This document shows, in pieces, positions 21,330 through 32,700 of a stretch of 64,000 nt of DNA. Positions within the stretch are counted from its first letter, which is position 1. Every line of letters begins with the position of its first letter. A model generated the notes under the pieces. That model was given only the letters and a program-made list of their open reading frames with translations. It made no database searches and had not been told where the DNA came from. Both the position numbers and the translations under genes were made by a program. This DNA comes from Aegilops tauschii subsp. strangulata (lineage: Eukaryota > Streptophyta > Magnoliopsida > Poales > Poaceae): positions 117,520,318-117,584,317 of the forward strand of contig NC_053041.3 of assembly GCF_002575655.3 (NCBI RefSeq). Reading direction: 5' to 3'.

Positions 21330-24190
21330 ATGGCGGACGATAGAGCCGAGCCGCTTAGGGATCCGGAGGCTGAACGTTATTTAATGGGCATCATCAACAA
21401 CAAGATTCCTTATGTGCCGGGCTCAGAATATGAGCAACAAGAGGATGTAGTCTCTTCTTTTCTGAACCTTGACGGTGGAACAGAGATTGTCGATGATCAA
21501 GAAGGTGAAGGAACGGACATTGTCGACGGAGGTCAACCGTCAACAAACGACGATCTCGAATTGCAAGTAGCAACCACCTCCGGCGAGGTATATATATACA
21601 TTGAGCCTCTCGTGATACAAACTTACTGAAATGTGAATACATATGTATTAACGCGCGCGACTCTCTTTCTTTTTTTAGCCCTCCGGATCGAGTACGACAA
21701 AGCGTGGCAAATCCAAGGCGATGAAAATAGGAGAAACATATGCCATTGAGTTTGTCAGTGAAACTGGCAAGCCCCTACAGCACACCTCAAAGTTTATCAA
21801 CCAATGCGGAGTCGTTGTTAGAGACAACGTCCCGATCACCGTCCAGGAATGGAAGGAGCCAAAGAAGGCACGTCTTGGTTTCAGTTTTGTCGACAAGAGA
21901 ACGAAAAAGGATTGCTGGAGAAAGCTTATGGAACATTTCATTCTACCTCCGGAATACAACAAAGTCGATGAATTCGGCAACGAGGTTCCGGGTGGACGTC
22001 AGAGGAGGAGGCTAGTTAAAGAGTTCACTCTTCAGAAGATGGGCGAAGCATTCCGGAACTTCAAGAAAAATTTAACCCGTGACTATGTCAACAAGGGCAA
22101 GACTCCGGATTTCAATGGACAACATGAGAAACTGAAAGATGATTGGCCAGAATTTGTGAGGCAAAAGCAATCGGAGCATTTCAAGGAAATATCGAAAAAA
22201 ATAAGGATAATGCGAGTAAGAAAAAGTTCCATCATATTATGGGGCCAGGAGGATACCGCCTTTCGGAGCCTAGGTGGCAGAAGATGGAGGAGGACCTGAG
22301 GGTGAGAGGAATCCCTCTAGGTACAGAGGGATGGGACCCAAGGGCCAAAAGCTGGTGGTACGAGCATGGGGGATCGCTAGACCCGGAGACAGGGGTGTGT
22401 GTTCACCGGCAGAGACAGTTTGCTCCCACCCAAGCCCTTATTGACGCAATGACCCAAGCTCTAGAGGGCTTGATCAAGTTCAACAGAGAGAAAGACGCAC
22501 TGACAACAGCCCTCGGGAATGATGAACACGGAGGACGTGTACGAGGCAAAGGCAAAGTTCCGTGGAAAGTAGGGTTTTCCCAGGACAATGACCCGTACTG
22601 TTACAGAAGCCGTAAGAGAAAGACGGACCGGGATGCAGATCTTATGACGAAGTTTGCATCGGAACTCCATGAGTTGAAGCAGACCGTGCATGAACTAGTG
22701 AAAGAAAAATCGGCTGCAGGGCCGCATGAAGATCATGAAGCGGATCGCGGAAGCCAGCAGCGGAGAAGCAGCGTGGCTTCCACGGATGCCCCGCCTGGTG
22801 CTAGTGCACCGATGATCGAGATTCGTGCACCGGAGCCTCACTACCCCGTGGATGATGTAAAGGAGATGAAAGAATGTGATCTGCATTATCCCGTGGGGAA
22901 CGTTTCCACGAAGGTAGCTAGCGGCAGTGCTTTACCCTGTACACCTGGAGCACTCCACCACAACAACCCCATTGCATATGGCTATGCTCGTGTCACGGTG
23001 GAAGACATAGTCCAAGGGTTTGAGGACCTGGAGATTGACAAACCTACACCCGAAGGGGAGAGAAGACTTGGAGATGTCAAGCGCCAGTTCATTCTATGGA
23101 AAAAGAAGTACATAGTGTTTCCAGGCGAGGCGCCAAGGCTAGCAAGTCCACCCCCCTCCGATGGTGGTGGTGGCGGTGGCGGTGGTGGCGGTGGTGGTGG
23201 TCGTGGTGGTTCACCTACACCTCCTTCACGCCATTCGACGCCGTCCCCCGATCCACAACCTCCGGCGGGTACGACGCCCCCCAATCCTCCTCCGGCGGGT
23301 ACGACGCCCCCCAATCCACCTCCGGCGAAGAAGCAGAAGCAGGCGGACAGCAAGGAAACCCGCTCCTGGACTATTAACCCAGACCCTTATGTACCTAAGA
23401 CCACAAGGGTACCGGAGCCATCACTGAAGCCTCTCCTCCCAAGGCCTGGGGAACTTAGTGAAGCTGAAACCAAATTGGCCGCGTCTGCTGATTATGAGAA
23501 ATGGAAGGAGGATATGAAGGCGAAAAAAGAGCCTGAGCCCAAGCAAGTATTCACTGAGAAGCAAAAGAAGTGGGCTAAGGATTTTTTGACGACACCGTCC
23601 CAAGCCGAGCTGAATATGCCTGACGACTATGGACATGAACTTCGTAGGCAAGCAAAAATATTGAAGGAGGAGAAAGAAGAAAGTAAAAAAAGCGGGAAAC
23701 AAGTTGACCAACTCGGGATGCAGAAGAAACAATCGATCCCCCCGCTCATAGTGAAAGCCGGTCCGGAAGAGGACCCCGAGATCATAGCAGCTGCGGCAGC
23801 ACTTGGATTGACTGTAGCGAGTGCCATGAAACAAGCGTCCGAGATGGGTTTGACTCTTCGTGCCTTCTTAGGCCTTGAGGATGCGCCAGTATGTGAGATA
23901 GCATTACAATATGTGCGGAATGGGCCTCTCGTCGAGCCTGAGCCGGAAAAGGGTCTACCACCACAAATGCAAAATCTGCTACGTTGGTACAAGCAATTCA
24001 TAACATGGGCCGACAAAGAATATGTTTATGCGGATGTTACAAATGAGCATCACACCAAACGGTACTCTGTAGAAGTTCATATGAGTGAATTGTTCCAGCT
24101 GTTCAATCTGCGCGACCTCGACAAATCTATGCTGAGTTGCTACGTTCTGTAAGTGATTTATTTCTACCTCATCTCGTTCTTCATTGCCTG

Positions 24191-24247
<57 letters not shown>

Positions 24248-25103
24248 CCTAACTATATTGTTGCGTACGCTATTATGCAGATTGAAGATTTGGGAATGCA
24301 AAATAAGAAACATCCATGATGTTGGGTTCATTGACCCACATATCGTTAATGGACATGTGTTACAACATCACCCCGAAGACGTGGAGAAAGACTTGTACAA
24401 GTTTCTTAGAAAGCATCAACTCAAAAGTCATATTCTATTTCCTTACCATTTTGGGTGAGTGTTTCTCTCTTGTGCCCATTCTCTTTTGTTTACTCCATGC
24501 ATGGTATGTCTAATCGATGAGTTATGCATGACTGTGCATGTAACGTGTCCGCAGTTTCCACTGGATTCTGCTAAATATTGAACTTCACACCTCCAGAGTT
24601 CTAATCATGGACTCTATGGATTCGGATCCAAAGCGTTGGGCCGACATGAGAAAAATGCTGCAAAAGTAATTATTTTCAATCATTTGAGCTCTATATCGAT
24701 CGGTCTCTTTCGTTCATTTCCTAATATCAAGTAACTAATAACTCCCTTGTTCATTTAATTTTCTTTGCCCTGTAGGGTTTGGAGACGGTTCTCAGAAGAA
24801 ATTGTCGGTGAATTCAAACATGAGCTAGATTTCAGAAGGTTAGTTAATGTGGATAAGCAGCCACCGGGGACCAATCTATGTGGATACTATGTTTGTGAGA
24901 ACATCCGGAGACACACCTCTGAGCGGAAGGCATCGGATAGCGTGCGGAACGCGACGGATAACTTGCGGAGGAGGCTTAGTCCAGAAGCTCGCTTCCGGCC
25001 AATTCAAGAAGAATTAGCATGATTTTTCATGAGGGAAGTCATCAATTCTAAAGGAGAACACTATACCGAGGACGAAGAAATTTATATGCATACCCGAGAT
25101 TGA
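21330..25103 (+). pseudogene. CACTA second gene: En/Spm-type domain fused to Ulp1-like cysteine protease
   Basis: Five exons with canonical sites: 21330-21587, 21679-24148, 24281-24454, 24555-24665, 24776-25022. Together they are 3260 nt, one short of a whole number of codons. This matches a single missing A in an A-run near 22198, where frame shifts between EISKK and SKKKFHHIMGPGGY. Corrected length would be 1086 aa. The order is an acidic N-terminus, a plant Ptta/En/Spm-type transposase domain (WPEFVRQKQSEHF, then RWQKMEEDLRVRG), a Gly run (23164-23205), PPAGTTPPNPPP repeats, a Lys/Glu-rich helical part and a C48-type domain. Its catalytic set is visible: His in FHWIL (24559-24561), Asp in LIMDSM (24610-24612), Gln in KQPPGT (24858-24860), Cys in NLCGYYVC (24879-24881). 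TGA at 25020-25022 precedes 27 more in-frame codons ending at 25103, probably a late mutation. Proteolysis of SUMO-like substrates is inferred from the family only. Confidence 0.85.
24194..24244. repeat. (TA)n microsatellite in intron 2 of the second CACTA gene
   Basis: About 25 TA repeats between donor (24149) and acceptor (24280), likely length-variable between copies. Confidence 0.9.
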
Positions 25104-25379
25104 AATTTGTTCGAAGTTGTATATGGTCATCCATCCTAATTGTGTATGGAAACTTGTTCGAAGTTGTATATGGTCACCCGAGATTGAATATATATTATAT
25201 ATTCCTCTTGAATTCTTCTTGTTTGAAATTTCATATGCATGTATATAGTAGCGTAGAATATGTGTACTGAAACTTTATCAAAATTAAAATAAAACACAAA
25301 ATAAAATATAAAAGAAATAAAACACTCCAAACTAAAAAGAAACCAGGTTTAGGGGGGCTAAAACCCTAAACCTGCGGAG
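25104..25379. other. 3' region of the second CACTA gene
   Basis: AT-rich, with a short direct repeat (GAAACTTGTTCGAAGTTGTATATGGTCA-like, about 25105-25175). No gene. Confidence 0.5.
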
Positions 25380-25633
25380 GAGGCCTTTAGTCCCGGTTGG
25401 CCACGAGAACCGGGACTAAAGGTCCTCCGCCCCGACGGACCACTGGCGCCCACGTGGACGGGCCTTTAGTCCCGGTCAGCCACAAGAACCGGGACTAAAG
25501 CCTTTAGTCGCGGTCCGTAAGAGGCGCAACTAAAGGGGGGGGGGGTCTTTAGTCGCGCATATTTAGTCCCGGTTGCACAGCCGGGACTAAAGGCTGTTGC
25601 GAACCGGGACTAAAGGGCTTTTTTCTACCAGTG
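25380..25633. repeat. CACTA right subterminal hairpin array and terminus
   Basis: TTTAGTCCCGGTTGGCC/AACCGGGACTAAAGG stems, ending AAAGGGCTTTTTTCTACCAGTG at 25633. Confidence 0.8.
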
Positions 25634-25925
25634 GGTTACAAACGCCGAGGATTTACAACTGATCAACTATCCTGTGCGGCGGCTTACAAGAGGCATATAT
25701 ATAAATATAACACAGGTGACCTAGGTCAATATTGATCCGTGCCGCGCGGGGGGGGGGGGGGGGGGGGGGGGGGGTTGGCCCCCCGCACCCCCGTAGTTGT
25801 CCCTGTCGCGAGCGGCCCACATGGCTCCGCTTCGTCCCAAGCCTACCGCGACGGGACTCGCTCCGCTCACTCATCAGAAAGTAGCCTTTCTCTTTATACT
25901 TGAATTTGGAGCATAACATAACACT
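25634..25925 (+). mobile_element. Right part of the older retroelement fragment
   Basis: Continuation of 15609-15754 beyond the CACTA insertion. It includes the G homopolymer and GTCCCGTCGCGGTAGG on the minus strand. The class is unknown. Confidence 0.4.
25748..25774 (+). repeat. 27-nt G homopolymer
   Basis: Uninterrupted G run inside the older retroelement fragment. Its length may be unreliable in assembly. It is a strong potential G-quadruplex. Confidence 0.9.
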
Positions 25926-26136
25926 AAGTTTTTATTTGAATTACCAAAGAGGCTAACGAGTGACTCGCTTAACTGATGAAACAATGATGACCATATCTTT
26001 CATTTTGTGGATTAACAGTGATATCTATCTATCTTAATTCCAGCTCCTTCCTACCCTCCTCAAGTCAACAATTGGCAAGTACGCCATCACTTCTCAAAGA
26101 TACACATATATTGGTCACAAATGGTAATTATTATTT

Positions 26137-26347
26137 GGGATTATTCCATCTGTGCCCCCAATTCCTTAGTTGTGCTCAGTTTTCCCCATTTGCGAAATTT
26201 GGGTCCTTTTTGAGCAATTTTTCGGGGGAAAAGTGAGGAAAATGTGAAAGCAGAAAACCTGACACATGGGGAAAAGTGAGGAAAAAGTTAATGAATGAGG
26301 AAAAGTGAGCACAATTAAGGAACCGGGGGCATAGAATTAATAATCCC
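26137..26347. mobile_element. Mutator-type MITE, 211 bp, 9-bp target duplication
   Basis: The terminal inverted repeat starts GGGATTATT and extends about 50 bp per side (GTGCCCCCAATTCCTTAGTTG on the left matches TATGCCCCCGGTTCCTTAATTG read from the right). TTATTATTT flanks both sides exactly (26128-26136 and 26348-26356). No coding capacity. A 9-bp duplication is typical of Mutator-like elements. Confidence 0.8.
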
Positions 26348-26425
26348 TTATTATTTTGTGGTGGAATTCCTTAAGAAAGTAAAATTTAACATGGTGTGCA
26401 TTTATCTATAAAGAGGTAGGAGCAA

Positions 26426-26800
26426 TTTTTTTAGAGGAAAGGCTCAGGCCGAGCCCAAGAAAAGGCTCGATCCTCACCCAACTTTGAGTTAACAAAGCAA
26501 TCAACCGGCAAGGATTACAACCAAGCAAAACAAACAACTGTAAAATGAAAATAAAACGGGATACAAGGCGCTGAAGGAAAGCTAAAATGCTATGAACATG
26601 GAAAAAAGGCTACAACTTGAGGACCTAGCAGAAACTTGAAGGGGGTCACATGACAGAGGCGCATGCGACGCATTGTCTATAGAGAGGAGCTGCTCACCCG
26701 AGAGCAAGCAAGAACATGGGAAGGCAGTTATGAGACCGGCAGTGAGCGCGACCACCACATCAGGAAAACCACCGAGGACACATGCTGGGTTCTACAAAAT
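26426..26800 (-). mobile_element. Possible LINE 3' end, minus strand
   Basis: A T-run followed by AGAGGAAAGGCTCAGGCCGAGCC reads on the minus strand as a 3' end with poly(A). The rest, up to about 26800, shows no clear domain. The boundary is a guess. Confidence 0.3.
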
Positions 26801-26884
26801 ATTAGTGTTACATATTCAAACTCCCAAGATATTTACGTAACCTTCAAAAACAACATTTTCCATGAAGAGGAACGCTTTTGAAGT

Positions 26885-28520
26885 ATCAAACGTGGTATTC
26901 ATGCATCCTACCACATGTAGGAAGGGATATATAAAATTGAATTGTCAAAGAAAAGGGATATATATGATTATCATAATTTTGTTCATATGAATGCAATAAA
27001 ATAGTCCGAATTTCGGAGGTTTGACTCTGAGGTCTGAACTACCAATTTGTAATAAAGTCACTCATTGTTAAGGACCGATATATAAGAAGTTCAACCAGTA
27101 TTTTATTAGGCTTAAGTATTCCATGACATATATGGGCAAACGCTCGCCGAGGCAGCGGTTGTCAGATCTTACCTAGTCTATACAAACGTGCTGGCTACTC
27201 CGTTGGTCTTTCTGTCTTGTAGTCACGTGTCATATCACTCCTAGTCAGCAAAATTTGCGCAACAGCCCGTCAAAGCAATGCTACATTTTCTAATGCCTCC
27301 CAATCCTTGCATCTTGAGTGCACACCATTATACGTTGTCTATTATGTTTGAGATGCATTACTAAAGACACTTCTAGCTGATTTGGACATTGGCACTACCG
27401 TATCTCTAGCAAACAAAACACCTTTTGATGCTAATCTGTCTAGTCTCTCTTCACCTCCGATCACACTCTTTCGCCTCCTTTTCAGATGGTATCCCTCCCC
27501 TTGTCTTATAAAGTGTATCTTAATGCCACCTACGATGGTATAGAGGCAACAGATTGAAGACCATCATACTTAAGGAGAGGGATACTACATTAATTCGATG
27601 TCACCGGCTTCTCTAGCAGCAAAAAAATTATAGAAACAACGGCAAACATTGTTCTAGGCAATTGGATGGCTCTTTGCGTTTGCATATTCACCTTACTCGC
27701 CATTTATCATTGGGCAACATAGAGCAGTTGAAATTAGCTTGTGTTGTGTGATTGTGTCCATGCCGAGCCGCAATATCCTTCAGAGAAACTCAAAGCTGGC
27801 GCATTTGTATTATGCCAAACTGCATTTAGAAATGTATTGAATCGGTAGAACTTTGATCACATAACCAATACCATGCACGACACAATCATCAGATTCATTT
27901 CAACATCAAAGACAGAGGGGTGAGACAGACAATGAAACATTACATTGAAGTCTGAAAGACAAACGTTAACACCATGAGCATGCATTTCTTCGAGGCAGCA
28001 AATGTGGCTCGCAGGAACCAATAAGGGCATCTTCAACACCGACCTGCAAATTCCTCTTTTATATGTCCATTTTTATGTCCGTACGTGGTCTGTAGACATG
28101 ATACAGGAGGAAGCCATCCAATGCTAATTACAAAGTATCTGGCTGGGAAGAGAAGATATAGGTCGGGACCGTGCATGTGGTGGGATATTTGCGGTTTAGT
28201 GTCCGGTTGGAAGCAGAGAGAGAAGAGGGGGACCATGCATGTGCGGTTGGGAGGAGAGAGAGAAGAGAGGGACATGCGTTAAGTGTATGTCCGGACTCCG
28301 GCAAAACTCTCCCGTGTTTGTCTCCAAAATACCGAACATATAGGTCCTCATTGGATTGCAAAGGTGAACAAACGTGTCTGGTCGGACATATACCGGTGTT
28401 TTGCGGGTCTCCTATGGAGTTGCCCTAAGCACTACTAAAGACCTCACAAATGTGCCGAGACATCAATTACACACCCCATGACAAACGGACTAATGAAAAC
28501 GGTGGTAGACAAATCATAAC
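26885..28520. repeat. Second copy of the sucrose synthase 3' flank, without coding sequence
   Basis: Colinear with 6785-7890 followed by 11080-11570, ending at GACAAATCATAAC. It lacks the 3-kb insertion of copy 1 but carries its own MITE (28025-28425). Both copies are diverged, so the duplication is not recent. Confidence 0.7.
28025..28425. mobile_element. PIF/Harbinger (Tourist-like) MITE, 401 bp, TAA target duplication
   Basis: Left end GGGCATCTTCAACACCGACC. The right end read inward is GGGCAACTCCATAGGAGACC, and both continue into GCAAA. TAA flanks each side (28022-28024, 28426-28428). The related flank at 11458-11475 reads CAGGAACCAGCAAGCACTGC without the insert, giving an empty-site comparison. 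Confidence 0.8.
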
Positions 28521-29231
28521 CCCCACGTCGTTCCCCTCCCCCTGCCGGCAACTCGGGCGGCAGCGGGAACTACCACCCCTCCTCTCCTCCTCCCCGCCCT
28601 CACCGCCGGGGAAGGCCCCTCGTGATGGCGGGTGGCGGGGCCCCTATCTCCGCTGCTCGGGGGTGGCCGGTGCGGGCAGCTTGTCCTGGCGGCGGCGTCA
28701 GGCGTGCGAGGTGCTCGGCGGTGTGCAGCGGTGGCTCACGGCGGCAGCGTGCGTTGTGGTGGTTGCGTGCCCGTGGTGGCGGCGGCGGTACAGATCTGGC
28801 CATGGGCTGTGTAGCAGGCGGTTTATGGCGGGCCTCTACTATACGGGCTCCGGCTCGGCCTCCCTCTCCTCTCTTTTCGGTCAGGGCTAGAGGTGTGCTG
28901 GGGCTGGTGGAGGTTAGTGCGTTCCGGCCGGATCTGGCACAATTTTTCCAGCGGGTGGCGCCATTTGGGACATTGGTTGGGCGTGGCTGTTGTTCCGGCT
29001 GTGGGCGGCGGCGCGAGGAGGTCCGGCGCATGGGCGGCGGCCTCCCGGTGGTGCAGCGGCTCTGCCCGTGGCCACGACCGGCTTCTCTGGCATCGGTTGA
29101 TCTGCGCTCGGACAGTTTCGACCTTCGCTTCATCTCCTCATCGTTCGGGCACTACTCCATCAAAGGGTTGGCCCTCTACCAGTTGTGGTCCATCACTCGT
29201 CTCGCACCCGGTGCTGCAGGACGGGGCGATG
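28521..29231 (+). other. GC-rich segment, possibly LINE 5' region
   Basis: Abrupt rise in GC with CGGCGG-rich sequence and an open frame (28622-29293) of low-complexity composition (Gly/Arg/Ala). No recognisable domain. It is cut at 29232 by the Copia LTR. A LINE 5'-UTR is the likeliest identity, but this is a guess. Confidence 0.25.
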
Positions 29232-29716
29232 TGAAGGAAATATGCCCTATATGCAATAATAAAGTTGTTATTTTATATTTCCTTATATCATGATAGATTT
29301 TTATTATTCATGCTAGAATTGTATTAACCGAAAACTTGATACATGTGTGGATACATAGACAAAACACTATGTCCCTAGTAAGCCTCTAATAGACTAGCTC
29401 GTTGATGAAAGATGGTTAAGTTTCCTAACCATAGATATATGTGTCATTTGATGAACGGGATCACATCATAAGGAGAATGATGTGATGGACATGACCCATC
29501 CGTTAGCTTAGCATTTTGATCATTCGGTTTTATTGCTATAGCTTTCTTCATGTCATATACATATTCCTTTGACTATGAGATTATGCAACTCCCAGATACC
29601 GGAGGAATACCTTGTGTGCTATCAAATGTCACAACGTAACTGGGTGATCATAAAGATGCTCTAAAGGTATCTCCGAAGGTATTTGTTGGGTTGGCATAGA
29701 TCGAGATTAGGATTTG

Positions 29717-32700
29717 TGTAGCGAACCGACCTCAAACGGTCAAGCCTCTGTGTATCCGTGCCATCCCTGGATCAGTATGCTGGCACACACAGTACATCAA
29801 TGTATATATCAAAGTGCAATCACTTGTATAAATAACGTAAAACAGATATATACCTCGTAAGTCTCAGCGGAAACAAACAACCGGGTGTGGAGTCCCATCA
29901 ACGCAATCGGCAAGTTGAGTGTAGACCGTAACCCTGTACCATACTCTTACTCGTCGAAAGAAAAATATCTGCAACATGAGACGTTGCAGCCGTGTAGGTC
30001 AGTATATTGAATGTACCGGCAATGATAAACTATACTATATGCAATATGGCTTTGTGGCTCTGTATCTGAGTTTTGTTTGCGTAAAAGCTGATTTTATTTT
30101 CCCTACATCAAAGAAATATCACGAGCCTGTACTACGGAGTTTTCTATCGTGACATGGTTCCGCCAACCGATGTCTCATAGTCCAAAATCATCATAAGTTG
30201 CCCACAATTAATTTATCAATCCGGTGTTGAGAGTTCCGAGATAGATCCAAGTCCAGAGGCTCAAGTTGTCCGTAACCGGGGACACGGCTAATCGATTAGG
30301 TTTTAACCGCAGAGGTTTGAACACTTTACCCGCAAGATTCGATCCCTCTTTTTACGTTCTCGCACTTCATGGTGTTTGAGAAGACTATCGAAACATGGTC
30401 TTCCGAAGAGTTCCCATGACCACTGTCCGATGCTCATCCAATCCTACATCTGCTAGCACCGTCCCAGCCAGAGTCACAACTAAGGTCAACCAAGCCAGAG
30501 CCCATAATGACTTGCGGTTGCACAGGTAAGCTTCCGAGCATGAAGTATTCTTTCATCTCTTTGAGTCTGTGTGAAGCTTTCCGCAAGATGTCATGGCACT
30601 TCTCCATGCATCTCGACCATCATAAAGTTGTGGCCATTGACGTAAGGGGTCCTTCATACTCACACCACTCCCGAGCACTCATACCAACCCCGTCTACTAT
30701 AGCGTAGCATTAGAATAAATAACATCCCGGGCTTGGTAACAGGGTGATGGGTTCCTACCTCATGCACTCTACTCAACTACAACTACAAGAAGTCAATAAC
30801 AATACTGGAGAGATCATGAATAGTCACTAAATGCAATAAAAACATGGGTATGAATAAAATGGTCAAAGTGAACTTGCCTGGTAAGTTGATGAAGATATTA
30901 ACGCTCTCGAAAACTTTCATAAATTATTCGTCACTACGAGAAAATCTATAATAACAAACATGGCATTCACATAAGCAAGCATTCTAGCAAGCAATTCTAA
31001 CAATCATTAAAGCACTCAAAATACAATTCATCAAATAAAAACCAATGAAGAAAATCAATAATAATATAAACCAAAATAAAGTCGAAAATAACTTCAAAGA
31101 AAACTATACAGAAACAATAAAGAAAACTCTATGACTTCACAAGTACGAAATAGCTTTTGCCATAAATAAAAACTTGACAGCAAATAAAATTAAAAAAAAT
31201 AAGTTACAGAAAGTAAATAAAGTTTTAATAAAATAAAAGAAAGTATTTTTCATAAACTTTTACCAGCAAAAAAAAACACATAAAAAGCTTTTATAAAACT
31301 TGTTTATGCCCTACGCAAGTTTTCATGCAAAACTAAAGAAAATAATATTTTTAGATAAGAATAAAATTTTCTAATTTTCAATAACAGAACAATACTAAAT
31401 GTGTCAAAAGTGACAAAAAGAAATAAATTAAAAACAATTAAAACTATAAAGAAAAGACTAAAACAAAACTAGAACTAAAACAATACTGTTTTGCCTAAAA
31501 CCCTAATTTAAAATAAAATAAAATAAATCACTATGTGCTACTGGATGGCCAAAAGAAGCAAAAAGATTCAATCGAAAATATTTTATAAAACTCAAGATAC
31601 AGCCAAATCAGTGATTTGAACAAATTTCATCAAATTCAATTTAAAGTACTCAAACTTGAAATAAAAATGCACCAACAGAAACTTTAACAAATATTGAATA
31701 TAATGCAAAAAGAATCACTCAATTTGGATCTAAAACATAAAAGATATTGAATATCTAAGATTGAAACTTTTCTGTTTTTTAACAGAAACGATTTTTTTTT
31801 AAAAGGTAAGTCTATTGGGCTAGGAGCTGCGCGATCTGTAACTAAACGTCGCTTGGCAGGAACTTAACAGAAACGTGCACGTACGCTTAAAACAGATAAC
31901 CGGCAAACTGGTTTGACCTAAATCATAATAAACCGTATCTAAAAAAACCGATCTAATCCAATCTGGAAAGCTTAACGCTTCAAAAAAAACAAAGGAGCTA
32001 ACACGTAACTTACAGAGAACCCGTGCGTAGGCAGGGAAGAGGGGCGCGGCCGGCGGCGGGGTTGCGGTGACCTTCCGGGACGGCGGTGCTGTCCAGGTGG
32101 TGCAGCACGGCAAGGGGGTCCGATTTTCTGTTGAAGGTAGAGGTCGGGGATGACGGAGGTGAGCGGAACGTCGAGATGAACTCCGTGCTCCGGCAATGTC
32201 GGGCTAGGTCCAGGGCGAGTCTCCGGTGCTTCCTGGAGATCGAGACGGTATCAAGGAGATGCGCGATGACGAAAGAAGTATGTTGGACAAGATTTGGTGG
32301 TTCGGGGTTGCTCACCGGTGTCGGTATCTACGATCAACCGTCTTGGCTCCGGCGAGATCCAAACGAAGATCACGTGAGATAGAGTTGGTTTCGGCGTGGG
32401 GTTTTTGGGGGCGTCAGACGAGGAGGTGGCTGGGTATTTATAGGACATATTCTTGAGGCAGGGGGCAAGCCGTAGATAGGGTTTCCGTCGTTTGCGCGTG
32501 CGGCATCACAGCCGTGCTCAAGCTAGGCTCCTCCTGTTTCGTGCGCCGGGAGAAAATGACGGGTGCGGTCCAGGCGCCAGGGAAAAAAAGAAAGAGAAAA
32601 AAACAACGAAAACAAAGAGAGAGATGACGTGAGAGAGAGGGAACGAGAGGGAGGGATCTCGGGTGAGCGAGGGAGGTGCCTGGTGGCGGCGGCTCCTGGG

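Larger units (their letters stand above)
15755..25633 (+). mobile_element. Complete CACTA transposon, 9.88 kb
   Basis: Left terminus CACTAGTAGAAAAAGAGGC at 15755. The right terminus read inward is CACTGGTAGAAAAAAGCCC, ending at 25633. Flanking GGT (15752-15754 and 25634-25636) is the expected 3-bp target duplication. The element carries two genes on the plus strand: a defective TNP2-type transposase (16449-18973) and a five-exon En/Spm-type plus Ulp1-like gene (21330-25103). Hairpin arrays lie at both ends and in front of the second gene. The internally deleted transposase implies movement in trans, or loss of activity after insertion. Confidence 0.9.

Noticed and set aside
22982..23353. Minus-strand Pro-rich frame
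   Set aside because: Shadow of the Gly/Pro-rich repeat region of the CACTA second gene.
28622..29293. 223-codon GC-rich frame with Gly/Arg/Ala-rich product
   Set aside because: High GC alone removes stops. The sequence looks like LINE 5' noncoding DNA and is cut by an LTR.
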